Positions 25,955 to 38,441 of a DNA stretch of 64,000 nucleotides are shown here, in pieces. Numbering within the stretch: the stretch's first letter is position 1; the number at the start of each line of letters is the position of its first letter. Both the position numbers and the translations under genes were made by a program. This DNA is from Impatiens glandulifera (lineage: Eukaryota > Streptophyta > Magnoliopsida > Ericales > Balsaminaceae), in the NCBI RefSeq assembly GCF_907164915.1, contig NC_061862.1, forward strand, positions 144,530,972 through 144,594,971, given 5' to 3'. Below the pieces are notes generated by a model. The model was not told the origin of the DNA, searched no databases, and was given only the letters and a program-made list of their open reading frames with translations.

Positions 25955-26172
25955 ATGGATAATTTTTTACTCCAATTTAAAAGATTTTTTTTAAGTAAGA
26001 ATAGAATATATGAGGTTGATTTTATTTTTTTATTTTTATAAACTATAAAGCATCCCATTAAGCAATGGATAATTTTTTACTCCAATTTAAAAGATTTTTT
26101 TTTAAGTAAGAATAAAATATATTAAGTTGATTTTATTTTTTTATTTTTATAAACTATAAAGCATCCCATTAA
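25955..26172 (+). repeat. Tandem duplication of about 110 bp at the MULE-A insertion point
   Basis: Two copies of a unit running from 'ggataattttttactcc' to 'gcatcccattaagca' (about 25957-26064 and 26067-26175). Copy 2 of the segmental duplication has one unit, so this arose in copy 1. MULE-A inserted at the CCCATTAAG of the second unit. Confidence 0.85.
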
Positions 26173-26173
26173 G

Positions 26174-27152
26174 CAGTCCAAATTTTTTGCTACCGATTCT
26201 GGTGTTTCCCTATTCTAGACTAATCAGAATGCAGTGTTATTATTTTATTATCAAATTAATTTCATTAATGTAAAACCAAGCCTGAGAAGCGCAACGCAAA
26301 GGAAGAAAATGAGTATTTTACATCAGGAAACGCTACCTAATGAATCTTGTTTCACTGGGTATTTATAGCCTGAAAGAAGTGGAACAAACGCTACCTAGTG
26401 AATCTTGTTTTACTAGGTATTTACAGCCTGAAAGAGTGAAACAAACGTTACCCAGTGAAGCTTATTTCACTGTGTATTTACAGCTTGAAAGGAGTGGAAC
26501 AAACGCTATCTAGTGAAGCTTGTTTTACTAGGTATTTACATCGTTGATAGAAGTGGAACAAGCACTAGCTAGTGAAACAAGATTTACTAGGTATTTACAG
26601 TGCTGAAAGGATTGAAACAAGCGCTATCTTGCTTCATTAGGTATTTACACGCTGATAGGAGTGAAGCAAGCGCAACCTAGTGAAACAAACTTTAATAGGT
26701 ATTTACATTAATCAATCACTCATTTGCGCTTGCTTCACTTTTATTTAAATAAATAGAAATTTTTCTGTTGCACTCACACTTTTACTTTTTCTCTCATCGA
26801 TTATTCAAATCATAACACGAATCTTCTCTGCTTCAATTTTCTCGCGAAAATGACCTTTGTTGGGGGTGATGTCGAAGGTTCTTTGTGGTCTTTGGGATGA
26901 TGTTAATGCAACATTGGATCCCTTGAAGTGTGTAGCGACTTATTGTTGGACATCTGCGATTTCTCTGTTAGAAATCGTCCGTTGAGTTTTTGCCCTTTTT
27001 TTTTTTTTTTTTTTAGATTTGGGTTAATTAGATTTACAATAGATTGTTTATCTTTTTTTTGATTTTAATCGTTTTCTCAAAGTGTCTGGATGAAGCCGTC
27101 TGTTAACTAGGTAAAATCCTAAAAGATCTTCTCGTATTTCTTAACCGGTACA
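26174..27152 (+). repeat. MULE-A left terminal inverted repeat with subterminal array
   Basis: Pairs with the inverse of 39722-40346. Shared landmarks are TTCTGGTGTTTCCC near the tip, tgtaaaaccaagcc, catcaggaaacgctacc, and at the inner end gtgtctggatgaagccgtc followed by cctaaaagatctt. At 26325-26715 are about seven units of 58 bp, each built on the palindrome ACCTAGTGAA...TTCACTAGGT followed by ATTTACAG. The right arm has three units. A left-only insert lies at about 26760-26985. Confidence 0.85.
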
Positions 27153-27579
27153 ATGTCAGCTTTCTTTAACTATTGTCTTTTGTATATGAGTTGCTCTCCT
27201 ATTTGGGATCTGTGTTGGGTTTCTTATAATGGGATTGCATGACCAAGATCTGAGTTTTATTCAGTCAGTTTATTATATTTCAAACTTTGGAAAAATGTAT
27301 CCAATGTACTCAATTTGGATTTATATTCTCTTTTTTGTTAAATAAACCTAAACGAATCTTCGATTTACATGATTAAAAGTAATTTCACTGTTGATTTTAG
27401 TTTAATTTGAAGATTTTCTCTGCATCTTGCAAGGATTTGATTCTGCTGCTTTGGGGATCTTAGTATTAAGATATGATTGATTTGGTTTGAGAGTTCCTTT
27501 AAGAGAAAATTGTGGGTTTGTTGTAGCCTCTGTTTCAACTTCTTCAAATTATAGATTCTAAAGCTCATGCTAGATAATT

Positions 27580-28137
27580 ATGGAGAAGGAGGAGAAGAAG
27601 CAATGTAGTAGTAGTGGTCACAAAAGGGTAACCGGAAATGATGTTTCTGTAAACGGAAAAAAATCAGATCACTCCACTATTTTTAAGCAAGATGTTCTTG
27701 ATTTACCTGTTAATGGAGACAGGAGTTCGTTTGAAGTGTTTGGAGAAGTAGATAAGAAGATTTCAGGACATGAAAGTGTGAAAAACAGTCCGTTTTCTGC
27801 TAAATTCAGCGATGGTGCAATTAGTAGACTTATGAAAACAAGTGGAAGCACGAAAACTAGCGATCATGCTGATTTTTTTGAAAGTGGGAAGAACAATATG
27901 TGCAGAGGGAGCACGAGCACTGACATAAATGATGAAAGCAGCTGTAGAAATTTCAATAGCGGTGTTAGCAAGCCTCAAAAGGCTATCGATGTTATATGAG
28001 AAGCGATCCAAGTTGTTCGAGCTAGAGATGGTTTAATGGGATTGAGTCATTTTAGGCTTTTGAAGAGGCTCGGTTGTAGTGATATTGGGAGTGTTTATTT
28101 GGCTGTGTTTAACACAAGAAATAAAACTTATTTGTAA
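27580..28137 (+). pseudogene. Captured 5' fragment of a D6PK-type AGC (VIII) protein kinase gene
   Basis: A frame from ATG 27580 encodes 139 residues of a Ser-rich N-terminal region ([39 protein letters not shown]). It is cut by TGA at 27997 exactly where plant AGC-VIII kinases have Trp (NDVRWEAIQ). The same frame continues [20 protein letters not shown] and [17 protein letters not shown], the linker and glycine-rich loop of the D6PK/KIPK family. It then ends at TAA 28135 before the catalytic Lys of subdomain II. No kinase core follows. The family (membrane kinases that phosphorylate PIN auxin exporters) is recognised with confidence. The upstream 27170-27579 looks like its leader or intron. 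It is a transduplicated fragment; an antisense or small-RNA effect on the parent gene is conceivable but unproven. Confidence 0.88.
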
Positions 28138-28306
28138 TCGTGAAGTGTTAAAAGTCTTAACTAAGAGTAATCACATTATGTTCCAATTTGAGTCTCACTA
28201 AGAATAAGAATGTCTTAAGTTGAAATGAAGGGTAATGATCGGTGTGTTGTGATGGTGTGTTGTGATGTTAATTCAATAATCTTATTTGGTATAAATTTTG
28301 AAAATG

Positions 28307-28309
<3 letters not shown>

Positions 28310-28344
<35 letters not shown>
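28310..28344. repeat. (TTA)n microsatellite
   Basis: About 11-12 uninterrupted TTA/ATT trinucleotides within MULE-A, just after the kinase fragment. Confidence 0.97.
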
Positions 28345-29881
28345 TTGTAAAAAGACTTAAAGTGTATCTAAAATCCTCCTAGCACTCGAGTTAAAATTGA
28401 ATTAAACTAATTAATCGGAACATTTATTCAAATTGAAACAATTTTCATCCTTAACAACATCCTTTCTTTCAAGGGATTAATTGGGCGCTTATTCGATAAA
28501 ACAACTTCCTTTCTTTCAAGGGATTAATTTTTATATGAACAATCAAATTTCAATGCCAATAAAATTGCAGTAAGTCATTCATGTAATAAACATTTAGAGT
28601 ACCTGTTTAATAACTAAATCTTAATAAAAACTATTTAACTTACACAAACATTTTTAATGCAAAAGCACTTATGTCTATTATACTATGAATCAAAACATAT
28701 AAGTAAGTTAAACTTGTACAATAATACTCCCCATGGGAGTAAACTCTGGGAAAACACTACGTATTATTCATAATTGACCTTATTTCAAAATGGGAATAAT
28801 GATAAATTTAGGACCGTGGTTGGAGCGATTTTTCAAATTTAGGACTCTCCTAATATTTTGTCATTTATAGAACTCTTTTTTCCTTGTTTAATTATATTTA
28901 AATCTCCCTCTAACGTCCGTTATTTATTTAACTTAATTTGTTTTTTTTTATTTCTTTATTATAATTCTAACATAAATTCTTTGTTTATTTCTTTTCTTCA
29001 TTCGATTAGCGTCCGTGCGCGATTTGGCAACCAATAGGCGACCGACCATTCGATTAGCGTTTGCCAAATAGGCGACCGACCGACCAACCTTCTTCTTCGT
29101 CGACGTCTTCTTCATTATTTGTTCTTTCTTCTTTGTCCACTACTCCATTCATTGATGGGTCTTCTCAGTCAACTGTTCTTCTTACAGGTATGGTCATCTT
29201 TTAAAATCGATTTCGTTGTTCTACAAAATGAATCTATTTGCATTTACAGTTGGTTCTCATCAAGAATAGGTTTAAGGTTTAAGTTATAGTTTAAGTTCAT
29301 ATATGAGTCATCCTTATCACAAATTTAGGTTTTCTATTTTTTCATAAACATGTGTTGATTTAGAGTTAGTGCATCAGTAAACAAATCTGGCTATTTATCT
29401 ATTTTTAAAATCACAGACTAGAACATCTTCTAAACTCAACTCAAGGAAGAGAGATTAAAGCTATGGAGATTTTAGGTTTTCGACGAAAATTCCGGCAGCA
29501 AATTATCTCATCACGAATACACAAATAATATGATCGGCACGAATGACATGATCGGCACAAACGACACAATTGGCATGAACGGAATGATCGGCACGATTGA
29601 CAAGATTTCAAGCTCGCGGTTCTCTTGTTGTGTTCGCAATTGTTAGTCGCTTCGGCACAATCGACACGTACGAAACGAACGGCACAGTAACTCTAATAGC
29701 TAGTTCGTTCATTCATCTGCAAAACTTGGTTGGAAGATTAGTGTTTCTAGTTTACAATGTTCTGTAATAGCTAAGGTTTCTGGTGTACCTTGTTCTATAA
29801 TTGCTCTTTTTGTTGTTGTTTTATGTTCTTCATTAAATGGGAAGATAGAAAAATAATAAGGATAAGGAAGTCAAAGAATTT

Positions 29882-32743
29882 GTGATGGAAGGTGTAAGGG
29901 AGACAACTGAAAATGAAATTGATAAGATTGCTGAAGAGATTATCCATGAAAAACAGGAATGCAACAAAAGTCAAGAACCAATTGCTGATAAAGATTCTGA
30001 AGAAAAGAAAATTTAGTAGAAAAACAAGGGAAGAAATAGGCATGGCAGCTGTGCCCCGACGGTTCGGGTACCTGAAGGAACCGAACCAATCGGTTCGGGT
30101 ATTTTTTTTCATTTCGGTTCGGGGCTATTTCGGGTTAGAATCATTCGGTTCCGGGTACTCGGTAGAAGAACCGAGACCCGAACCGAGACCCAATAATTAA
30201 AAGAAACTGTTTCGGTTCCTCCTGTATCGTTTCGGTTCCGACGACTTCTGTTTCGGTTCTTCTAGCTCAAAAAAGATAGAGACAGCTGTTGTTGAAGAAA
30301 AATGTTATGTTTCAGCTTAGAGCCTAGAGAGAGTACGTTGGTAAGAAAAATTGACCAAATTCTATATTTATTCATTTCAAGATGTTTGATTTCATTAGAT
30401 TTATAATTTTTTATTCTTTTAAATATAATAATAAAGATGTATGGAAAGTTTACAACTTTATAATTAAATGAAATTATATTTAATTTTGTATTTTTTTTCA
30501 ATCCTTTAATAATTCAAAATTTAAGTTTGATAGTAATATTTTTTATTACTCTTTAAAAATAATATAATTTTAATATTATAGATATAATTCTCCTTATTTA
30601 AATATTTTATGAAATTAATTTAAACTTTTTTAATAATATCAAATATTATAGTAATTATATTTTATTTATTAAAAAATAATTATTTATCAAAGGGTTAAAA
30701 ATAATATTTAAGAAGTAAAAATTCTAAACTTTATAATACAAATTTAGTTCAAAATTATAAAATATATCTTTTTAAGCAAATGATTTTTTATAAATATTTG
30801 GTTCTTAAATTAGGCCGGGTATCAGTCGGACGAAAAATACAAATTATTTGAATATACAAATTATTTGAATACTCAATTTTTCAAGGCGATATCGAGTCCA
30901 ATTTGATTCCGATTAAAATAATTATTTCATACCAGAAAATTTGTATACCTATATAGATATTGTCATGATAAACTGAAATTTTAAAATATATATATGAGTA
31001 AAAGTAAAATATCCTCTCATACATATACCATCAACCAAAATAATTTATTGAAAATTGTTTTTTACTGATAAACAAAAATAAATATTAAATTATTAATTAT
31101 ATAAAAGAAATTAAAAAAGATTTTTTTTTTTTTTTTAAATTCTGGGATTATTTTTTAAACGGGTCCGGGTCAGGTTGGGTACCCGTCGAGTCGGAACCGG
31201 CCAAATTTGGGTAAATCGTGGAACCATTTTTTTGGGGTAGAATGGGGTCCGGTTCGGTTTGGGTCCCTCAAAACCCGAACTTTTTCCATCCCTAGGAAGA
31301 AAGAAGGAATTTGGAAAGTAAGTTATAATGAAAGAGAAAATCTCTTTGGACTGAAAAATCAAATCACAAAGCTCTTGATGCACGCAAAAAAAAGGAGAAA
31401 TTGTGCTCAACAAAGAAAAAATGCAGCAAATAGCCGTCCAATTGAATGTACACTATCTTAAAGACTAGAATTACTAAAGAAGGAAGAGTATGAAAAGATA
31501 GTAAACTGGTCAGTTGAAACAATGAGGGAGCTGATGAAGTCCCTTAAATCTAAGACTTATACTATCAAGAGTAATTCCAGTTGGAGAGTAAACGAAGTCT
31601 GGAAAATAATGCAGGAAAGAAAACAGAGGATCATGCTTATAAAGGAAAAATCTACTTGGGAGATGTTAAAAAAAATGGAGGTACTCACTTCTCCTTTTGA
31701 ATTTAAACTGCCAACTGAAGTGGAGGAAAAATGTGTTAAAGAATGAGAAAATGTATTGATTGGAAACAATATAAGGAAGAATATAATATCATTCTCAATC
31801 ATCAAGGAATCCTTAATGAAATAATGGGAGCAGAAGGGACTAGAGAAGGTTTCTGCAAATATACATGATCTTTATTTTCTACAGTTCAAGAAGGAATCAA
31901 ACTTGGATGATATTCTGAAACATGGGCATACTTATATTGGATCCAATTATATGAAGCTTGAGAGATGGTCTGAAGAATTGAACTTACTAAGCAAACCAAA
32001 AGAAACAGCTCAAATATGGTTTAAGCTTTAGAACATCCCAACACGCATGTACAATGCAGAAACTCTAAGTCACTTTGCAAGTTTATTGGGGAAACCATTA
32101 TACATGAATCTAATTACAGAAGAAGGAGAACAACTTAACTTTGCTAGAATAAACATTGAAGTGCATCATCGAAGTACGCTGTCAAAGAACATGATAGTAG
32201 TTGATAGGAAATAAAAGTCTACAATAATAAAAATCTCATATGAATGGAGGCCAGGCATGTGTATTTTCTGTAATACTTTTCAACATGTTGGTACTAAATG
32301 TGTGCAAAAGCAATTGAGGAAGAGCATAAAATTCTAAAAGTCCAAAATGAAGAAAAACAGAAAAATAAAACGGAAGAATCAAGGATCAAAAAGCATATTG
32401 GGGTAGTTAAAGAAAATTAGCAAGGAAAAATACAGAGGAAGAAATGAAGGAAAAATCAGAGAAGAAAGAAAGTAATGATGTAGATGATGAAAGAAAAGTA
32501 GAATCAGATAATGAAGAAATCAATGAAATTGATGAAATAGGGGATTCTGAAGAAGATAAATCTAAATGCAAGGAAGAGGAAGAGGAAGAGATAGAAGATG
32601 AAAGCAAATATACAATAGAGGAGAAGGAAATTAAGGTTGTTGATCCTCAAACACGGAAAACTGAAGCAGAGAAAAGTAGTGACAAAAACCTTGAAATCCT
32701 GAAAAAAAATAAATACATTTTATTATGTTATTACGGGTTCATA
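29882..32743 (+). pseudogene. LINE ORF1 (DUF4283/zinc-knuckle gag-like) remnant
   Basis: Pieces in several frames read FKLPTEVEEKCVKE, then LKHGHTYIGSNYMKLERW, then HFASLLGKPLYMN and ARINIEVHH, then YEWRPGMCIFCNTFQHVG. This is the layout of plant L1 ORF1: DUF4283 domain, then a CCHC knuckle with the YEWRP lead-in. An acidic Glu/Lys-rich tail runs 32444-32743. Stops and shifts are numerous and the hAT element interrupts the N-terminal part at 30037. In live LINEs this protein coats the RNA. Confidence 0.72.
30037..31294. mobile_element. Non-autonomous hAT-type element, 1.26 kb, nested in the LINE
   Basis: Perfect 8-bp target duplication GGAAGAAA at 30029-30036 and 31295-31302. The ends are TAGGCATGG and, inverted, TAGGGATGG. 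Both ends hold GC-rich subterminal motifs rich in GGTTCGGGT/ACCGAACC, GGGTACC and CGGTTCC, while the 900-bp middle is almost pure AT. No coding capacity. Confidence 0.88.
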
Positions 32744-33342
32744 TAGAGGAAGATTAAACAATAAGAGCATACATACATCATTATCTACTTCAATTCAATC
32801 TCCCTTCATGAAGAACGCGAGAAGATTAGGACGTGGAAGAATGCAATATGGTCAAAAGGCAGATATGGAGACAACATAGGTTGGGATAGCTAGATTGTAG
32901 TCTTTGTTTATTTCAATATGTGTTTTGTAATGTGATTTGACTGCCACCATTCATAAACTTTTGGGTCTGTTGTTTGTCATCTTACAATCAAAACTAAGGT
33001 TTGTCTAGTTTTAATTATTGACCCCTTCCACTTTGGGGCTTTTTAATGAAATGGTGTTAAACCGTTTTCCCAAAAAAAAATCACCGACTAATTTCATAGT
33101 ATTTCACCTGATTTCATACTATTTCACCTCATTTATATCCGTATGCTAATACAAATATACTATATTCTGTTTATAAGCTACTTTAGTCTTATAAATGCAA
33201 AAAATATGGGACTTGTGTAGGCTGAAGATGCAAATATACTGTATCTGTTTGCAAACTTAAAACATTTATATCAGTATGAAAAAATATACTTGTGCAATCT
33301 AGTGTAATAATTATCAGCTAATTTGATCATTGATAATGTATT

Positions 33343-33870
33343 ATGTTTATGTTGGTTTTATTTGTTCCGGTTGAATCCCTATCTAAGATAATCAAATCAA
33401 CTAATTCATCAATACAAGATATGACTTCCTCCACATCTCGCAATGTTTTTTGTTATCGTGGATTAAAAAGTCCAATATGCACAATAAAGAAAGAACAAGG
33501 GTTTGACAATAAATTCTATGGATGATCTAATTACAAGATAAATACATTTTTGGTTAATCTCACTTTTATTACCATTATATGGATGCTCTAATTACTGAAT
33601 CTAATAGTTGTTTGTAATTCATTTGTTTTTAGAATGGTACTGGATGTGGATACTTTGACTTGATAATAAAGCCTGAAAATCCAATCAATGAGATGGAACA
33701 AATCAATGAATTAAAGATGTTCTCGATCAGAGTTAAAGAATTAGAGGATGGGTTGCAAGCAGTCTTGGATAAAGTGAATCAATTAGAGAATGCAAACAAC
33801 ATATTGAAGATTGAAGTGAAGATGAAATTTGTCAAATATTTTATCTTTTTTATGTGTTGTGCATGTGATT
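33343..33870 (+). pseudogene. GRF-type zinc-finger gene remnant of MULE-B
   Basis: A first block reads STSRNVFCYRGLKSPICTIK (CyCG of the GRF zinc finger, with the second Cys changed to Arg). After an intron-like stretch ending in tttttag, a second block reads NGTGCGYFDLIIKPENPI (gCGYF core) and then a heptad-like coiled coil, VKELEDGLQAVLDKVNQLEN. GRF zinc-finger proteins with a C-terminal coiled coil are common plant proteins, and I believe they occur in transposons. The donor site after FYG is lost. Probably dead. Confidence 0.55.
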
Positions 33871-34441
33871 AAAGTGTTATAAGTTAAACTATCAAAATTT
33901 CATTTAGAATTTTATTTTGTAATACAATTGTCTAAATTTTGTTGTTTAGGAACAACTTTACCTAACATTATTTAAATTAATAGTTTGTACTCATATACTT
34001 TAAATTGTCACAATTATTTATTTTCATAGTTAATAGAGAGGATAATTCATATATAATTAATGCAAATAGCTAAAAAAAACTATATTAACTATATTAAGAG
34101 TTTGTTTAAGTAACCTAACCACCTAACATATTTACAACTATATACACATAGTCCAATTGACCAAAATAATACTACAATCCAACCATATAACCAAAGCACA
34201 AAAGAAAAACCAACCACTTTACATAAAACCAACCATATAACCAACTACTTTCCATTTATATTGTTTCACAAACTTAAATATCGTTTCAAAATTATCTAAA
34301 CCAAAAACATTATTTTACGAACTTAGACATTGTTTGTAATGAACTTAAACTGAAAAATTCCAAAACCATTGAACTTAAAGTTAACATTGTTTCCACACAC
34401 TGAACTTAAAAAAAAAACCATTAAATCAACCCACATTTCAA

Positions 34442-37400
34442 CTATTTAATTTTTTTTCTTTGTTTCACATATTCTTGTAATTGTATTTTCCTCTCAATTA
34501 CTTTTTCTTGTAATTGTTGAGTTAACAATGCTTCTCTACCTCTCCACATTAGGCCCGGAGGCCTGATACCATGTTGTAACTCGTTTGCACCAACTATAAT
34601 AGATTCATTTCCTCTTCCACTTGCACTCCCTCTTCATCTTCATCTTCCACTTCCACTTCCACTTTCACTTGCACCTCCACTTGCGCTCCCACCTCTACTT
34701 CCATTTCCAATTACAATTCCACCTATTAAAGATATGTTACAGATACATGTTACAAATGCATATATTAAACAAAGTTTTATATATTATATTATTCTGCAAT
34801 TTGAATGTAGTTGCACTTGTCGTACCTATGAATGAAATTTGTGTGGATGTAGTTGTACAATCCACACCTACCGATGAAATCTGTGTTGATATATTTATAT
34901 CATCCTGCATTTCTATGGTCTATGTGGATATAGTTACACAAACATTAGGTATCTGTGTGGAAGTGCCTGCATATTCATGACCAGCAAATTAAATATTTAT
35001 ATATATTAATAAAAAAAATTATTAACATGCATTTTGATAACTTGCATTATCTCTAGTTCGAAAACTTTTTGTTGTTGTGACCTTCTTGTCCACAAATAGA
35101 ACAATGCATCATGATTCCTCTTTTAGCCATCTTTTCGTGTGACTTCGGTTCTTCAGGGGCTCGTCTTTTATTCTTTTTTGGTCTTCCAACTGACTTTCCT
35201 ACTTTTGGAGGTAGAATATTTAATTGAATCTCACTGCTCCAAGATTCGGTCCCCCTCAAAGGATTTATGTTAGATGAATATGCTTTGAGATATGCATCTT
35301 TTTTGTACCAATGAGAAACGTAATCCTCCAATGAGTTGTTATTACAATCAAGAATTGCCTTAATAGAATGTGCACAAGGAATTCCATTGATATTCCACCG
35401 TCTGCAAGACCATTTTTCTTTCAAAAGATCCACTATATGCCTATAATCTCCTTTGGTTACTTCATAACTAGAATCGCCACAAAAATTCACATGACAATCG
35501 TGATATTATCATTTACTCAATTCGAGTAATTTCTTCGCACGGGGTGAGATATTGTGAGGCCACTTATGAACTGATATAAGATTGTTAGTTCTCATCTTTA
35601 TGACACGTATCTTAATCATTTCTAGCATCGTGCAAATATGGACCTCCCTAGAAAGAAGAATGGTTGAATTAAAACTTTCGCACGTATTATTCTCAATACT
35701 ATCAAATTTTGTTGTCTCAAGTTGAAAAGCCTTTGTCCAAGCCTTTTTTGGTACTGAAATAATTGTTTTTGCAGCACCCTCCAATAACATATCCAATTTT
35801 CGAATATTAGCATCCAATTCTTCTGGAAATGTAGAATTTGCACAATTCCAAAAATGCATCTTAAAATCACTACCTCTAAATCTTCTAGACCAACTGGCAT
35901 ACCAATGCCTTGCACATAATCTGTTCTCAGTTTTTGGAATAATATTTCGGACATTAGCTAGTAGTCCCTACAATTTAAAGAAACATTTAAAAATTTAATA
36001 ATTAACTAAATATATAAAAATGACATTTGTATTTAAATAATACCTTTTGCATATCAGACATTATAGTCAATCCAACACCATCAATGAAAGTCGATCCAAT
36101 ATCTTTGGATAAAAAATCAAAAAACCACCTCCATATGTTTGTACTCTCGGTTTCTACCACCGTCCATGCGATATGGTATAACTGATTGTTTCCATCTTGG
36201 CCAATTGCAGACAACAACTGACCCTTAAACATAGTTTTCAAGAAACAATCGTCCACTCCTATAATAGGCCTACATCCAGACAACCAGCCTTTCTTGATTG
36301 CATTAAAATACATATAAATTCTTTGAAAATGTACCTCATTTGTGTTTTCGTCTCTCTTTAACTTCAACTCAATAGTTGAACCAGAATTTCTAGATTTATG
36401 TGTCTCCACACAGTCAAATAATCTTTGATACTCTTTCAAACCATCACCTTTTATTTTTTTCAAGATAAGTTTTTTAGCTCTAGCAACCTTCGAGAGAGTT
36501 ACACTTCAGCATTCATTTCTGTCTTGCATGATTCCTTGAGAACTCTTAGTGTCGTCGACGGATCAATCTTAATTATGCTCTCAAATTTTGATGTAATGAA
36601 TTGAGTAGTAACTAAGCCAATCTTGTTATTAGTATACCAAGTATGTTCTGGTTGAATGGTTTTGATCATCCAAGTCTCGTAAGTCTTGTCCTTGCTAACC
36701 CACATGATCCAAGAACATTTACCCTTATTACATATAACTTGAATTATCTTATTACTAGCAACGTTTAACCTCAAAGCCAATCTTTGATCACAACTATATT
36801 CTATATAACCATTTTCACATTTTCTTTTTACTTAAACGTCATTCCAACCATAAACCTGTTTCCACTATCATTTGAATTATAAGTCGGTCTTCTAGTAGAT
36901 TTTTGGATTGGTTCATGATTCAATTTCTCCAAATCGAAATTATCATCAACTATTTCTTCACCGCCTACATCATATTCAAAGCTTCCATGATCTGAATCAT
37001 TACTCGTATCAACAATTTCTTCATCAACAATTTCTTCATTAGATGGCTCATATGTCGAATCGTCTTCTTCAACTCCATCTTCACCTTCACCTTAACCATC
37101 ACAATCACTATCACCAACACCATCACCTTCACATTCACCTTCACATTCAATATTTGGCAATTTACTTGATATACCTGATTCCAAATATAACATGTTAATT
37201 TCCTTGTCACAATCCAAATGTTTCTCTAGTTGAAGAACCATATAAAGTTGAAATTGTTTGTACTCATTCAACACTGAACATATTGTTAATATGTCTCTAT
37301 CGTCGTTGATTTCCATAAGTCCAACCAATAAACTAAGATTCGGTTCATAATAAAATAACTTAGCATCCTCCATATTGTAGCCAAGCTTGGAAGCAATATA

Positions 37401-37650
37401 AGTTAATTCAAAATAGCTAAATATATCCAAATCTGTTACGTATGTAATAAATTTAGACCCATTAAAATATTTTGTTTCTTCAGGACTCTTATGGAGTGTT
37501 CCTTCATGATTTATAATTAATTTATAGTCATTCCAACTGAAAAAAACCATTAATATCCATTATTCTCCGTCTAAATAATTTTACAAAACAGAAGATAAAC
37601 TAAAGTATTGTATAAAATAAATGTACAAACCTTTCATTTTCATCGTCCAT
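34442..37650 (-). pseudogene. mudrA-type MULE transposase of MULE-B
   Basis: Minus strand. Exon 1 is a short MDDENE block (37650-37631) joined (AG|T) to exon 2 from 37536 (WNDYKLIINHEG). In order: a PB1-like N-terminal domain; an acidic spacer with a stop at 37092; the MuDR DNA-binding domain (KGKCSWIMWVSKD, EHTW) with a frameshift near 36834; a frameshift near 36500; the MULE transposase domain with GVDDCFLKTMFKGQLLSAIG and WRWFFDFLSKD; an intron 36043-35968; LCARHWYASW; stop/shift near 35511; a SWIM zinc finger (WSCRRWNINGIPCAH); GRPKKNKRRAPEE; and a knuckle CSICGQEGHNNKKF lacking its last Cys. Exon-like tails at 34982-34807 (three STQI units) and 34724-34442 complete it. It catalyses cut-and-paste transposition when intact. 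Confidence 0.87.
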
Positions 37651-37689
37651 GAAGGCAAATTTAGAGTTATGCAGAAGTTGATAATACAG

Positions 37690-38441
37690 ATAGCAGGCAA
37701 CATAATACAATATATTTGCATCTTCAGTCTGCACAAGTCCTATATTTTTTTCATTTGTAAGACAAAAGTAGCCTATAAACAGAATACAGTATATTTGTAT
37801 TAGCATACATCTAAATGAGGTGAAATAGTATGAAATCAGTTTGTGATTTCAAAAATAGATAAACATCTAGATTTGCATACTGATGTACTAACTCTAAATC
37901 AACACATATTTATGAAAAATAGAAATCCTAGATTTGTGATAAGGATGATTCATATATGAACTTAAACCATAACTTAAAGCTTAAACCTATTCTTGATGAG
38001 AACCGACTGTAAATACAAATAGATTCATTTTGTAGAACAACGAAATCGATCTTGAAAGATGACCATACTTGTAAGAAGAACATTTAACGGATAAGACCCA
38101 TCAATGAATGAAGTAGTGGACGAAGAAGAAAGAACAAATTATGAAGAAAAATTGTTGATGAAGAAGACGTCGATGAAGAAGAAGGTCGGTCGGTCGCTTG
38201 TTGGTTGCCAAATCGCGCGTGAATGCCAATTGAATGAAGAAAAGAAGGAAACAAAGAAGTTAGGTTAGAATTATAATACATAAATAAATAAAACAAATTA
38301 ATGTTACATAAATAACGGACTTAGTGGGAGTTTTAAATATAATTAAATAAGGAAAAAAGAGTTTTATAAATGACAAAATATTAGGAGAGTCCTCAATTTG
38401 AAAAAACGTTCCAACCACCGTTCTAAATTTATCATTATCCC
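37690..38441 (-). repeat. MULE-B right terminal inverted repeat
   Basis: Uninterrupted counterpart of the left repeat. Landmarks read inverse are gatttggcaacc, cgaccgaccgacc, gacgtcttcttcat and gttggttctcatcaagaatag on the left arm. The transposase start codon (37650) lies just inside it. Confidence 0.85.

Larger units (their letters stand above)
29421..33080 (+). mobile_element. LINE (L1-type) with ORF1 only, inserted in MULE-B
   Basis: The element interrupts the MULE-B left repeat. It ends in a poly(A) run (33072-33080) after a typical plant L1 tail (gctttttaatgaaatggtg), and is flanked by AAATCACAGACTA (29408-29420) and AAATCACCGACTA (about 33078-33090), a 13-bp duplication with one mismatch. 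The 5' region (29421-29840) is non-coding with several GATCGGCACGA-type units. ORF1 remnants follow. Endonuclease and reverse transcriptase (ORF2) are absent. Without the hAT insertion the element is about 2.4 kb, so it is an internally deleted LINE. Confidence 0.78.
28792..33240 (+). repeat. MULE-B left terminal inverted repeat, split by the LINE
   Basis: 28792-29420 and 33081-33240 together match the inverse of 37690-38441: the former ends tttaaaatcacagacta, the latter resumes gatttcatactatttcacc and continues through gtatgctaatacaaatatac and cttgtg-ag-ctgaagatgcaaatat. The reunited repeat is close to 800 bp. Confidence 0.85.
28792..38441. mobile_element. MULE-B: 9.65-kb Mutator-like element nested in MULE-A
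   Basis: The left end GGGAATAATGATAAATTTAG and the inverse of the right end (GGGATAATGATAAATTTAG) start long inverted repeats of over 600 bp. Flanks ATTTCAAAAT (28782-28791) and ATTTCAAATT (38442-38451) form a 10-bp target duplication with one mismatch. Inside are a GRF zinc-finger remnant (+), a mudrA-type transposase pseudogene (-) and a LINE that interrupts the left terminal repeat. This was once an autonomous MULE and could have mobilised MULE-A-like elements. Confidence 0.88.

Noticed and set aside
32407..32607. Minus-strand Ser-rich frame
   Set aside because: Shadow of the Glu/Lys-rich tail of the LINE ORF1 on the plus strand.
34621..34980. Plus-strand frame rich in His/Phe/Leu (FHFHFHLHLHL)
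   Set aside because: It is the antisense of the Gly/Ser-rich C-terminal exons of the MULE-B transposase.
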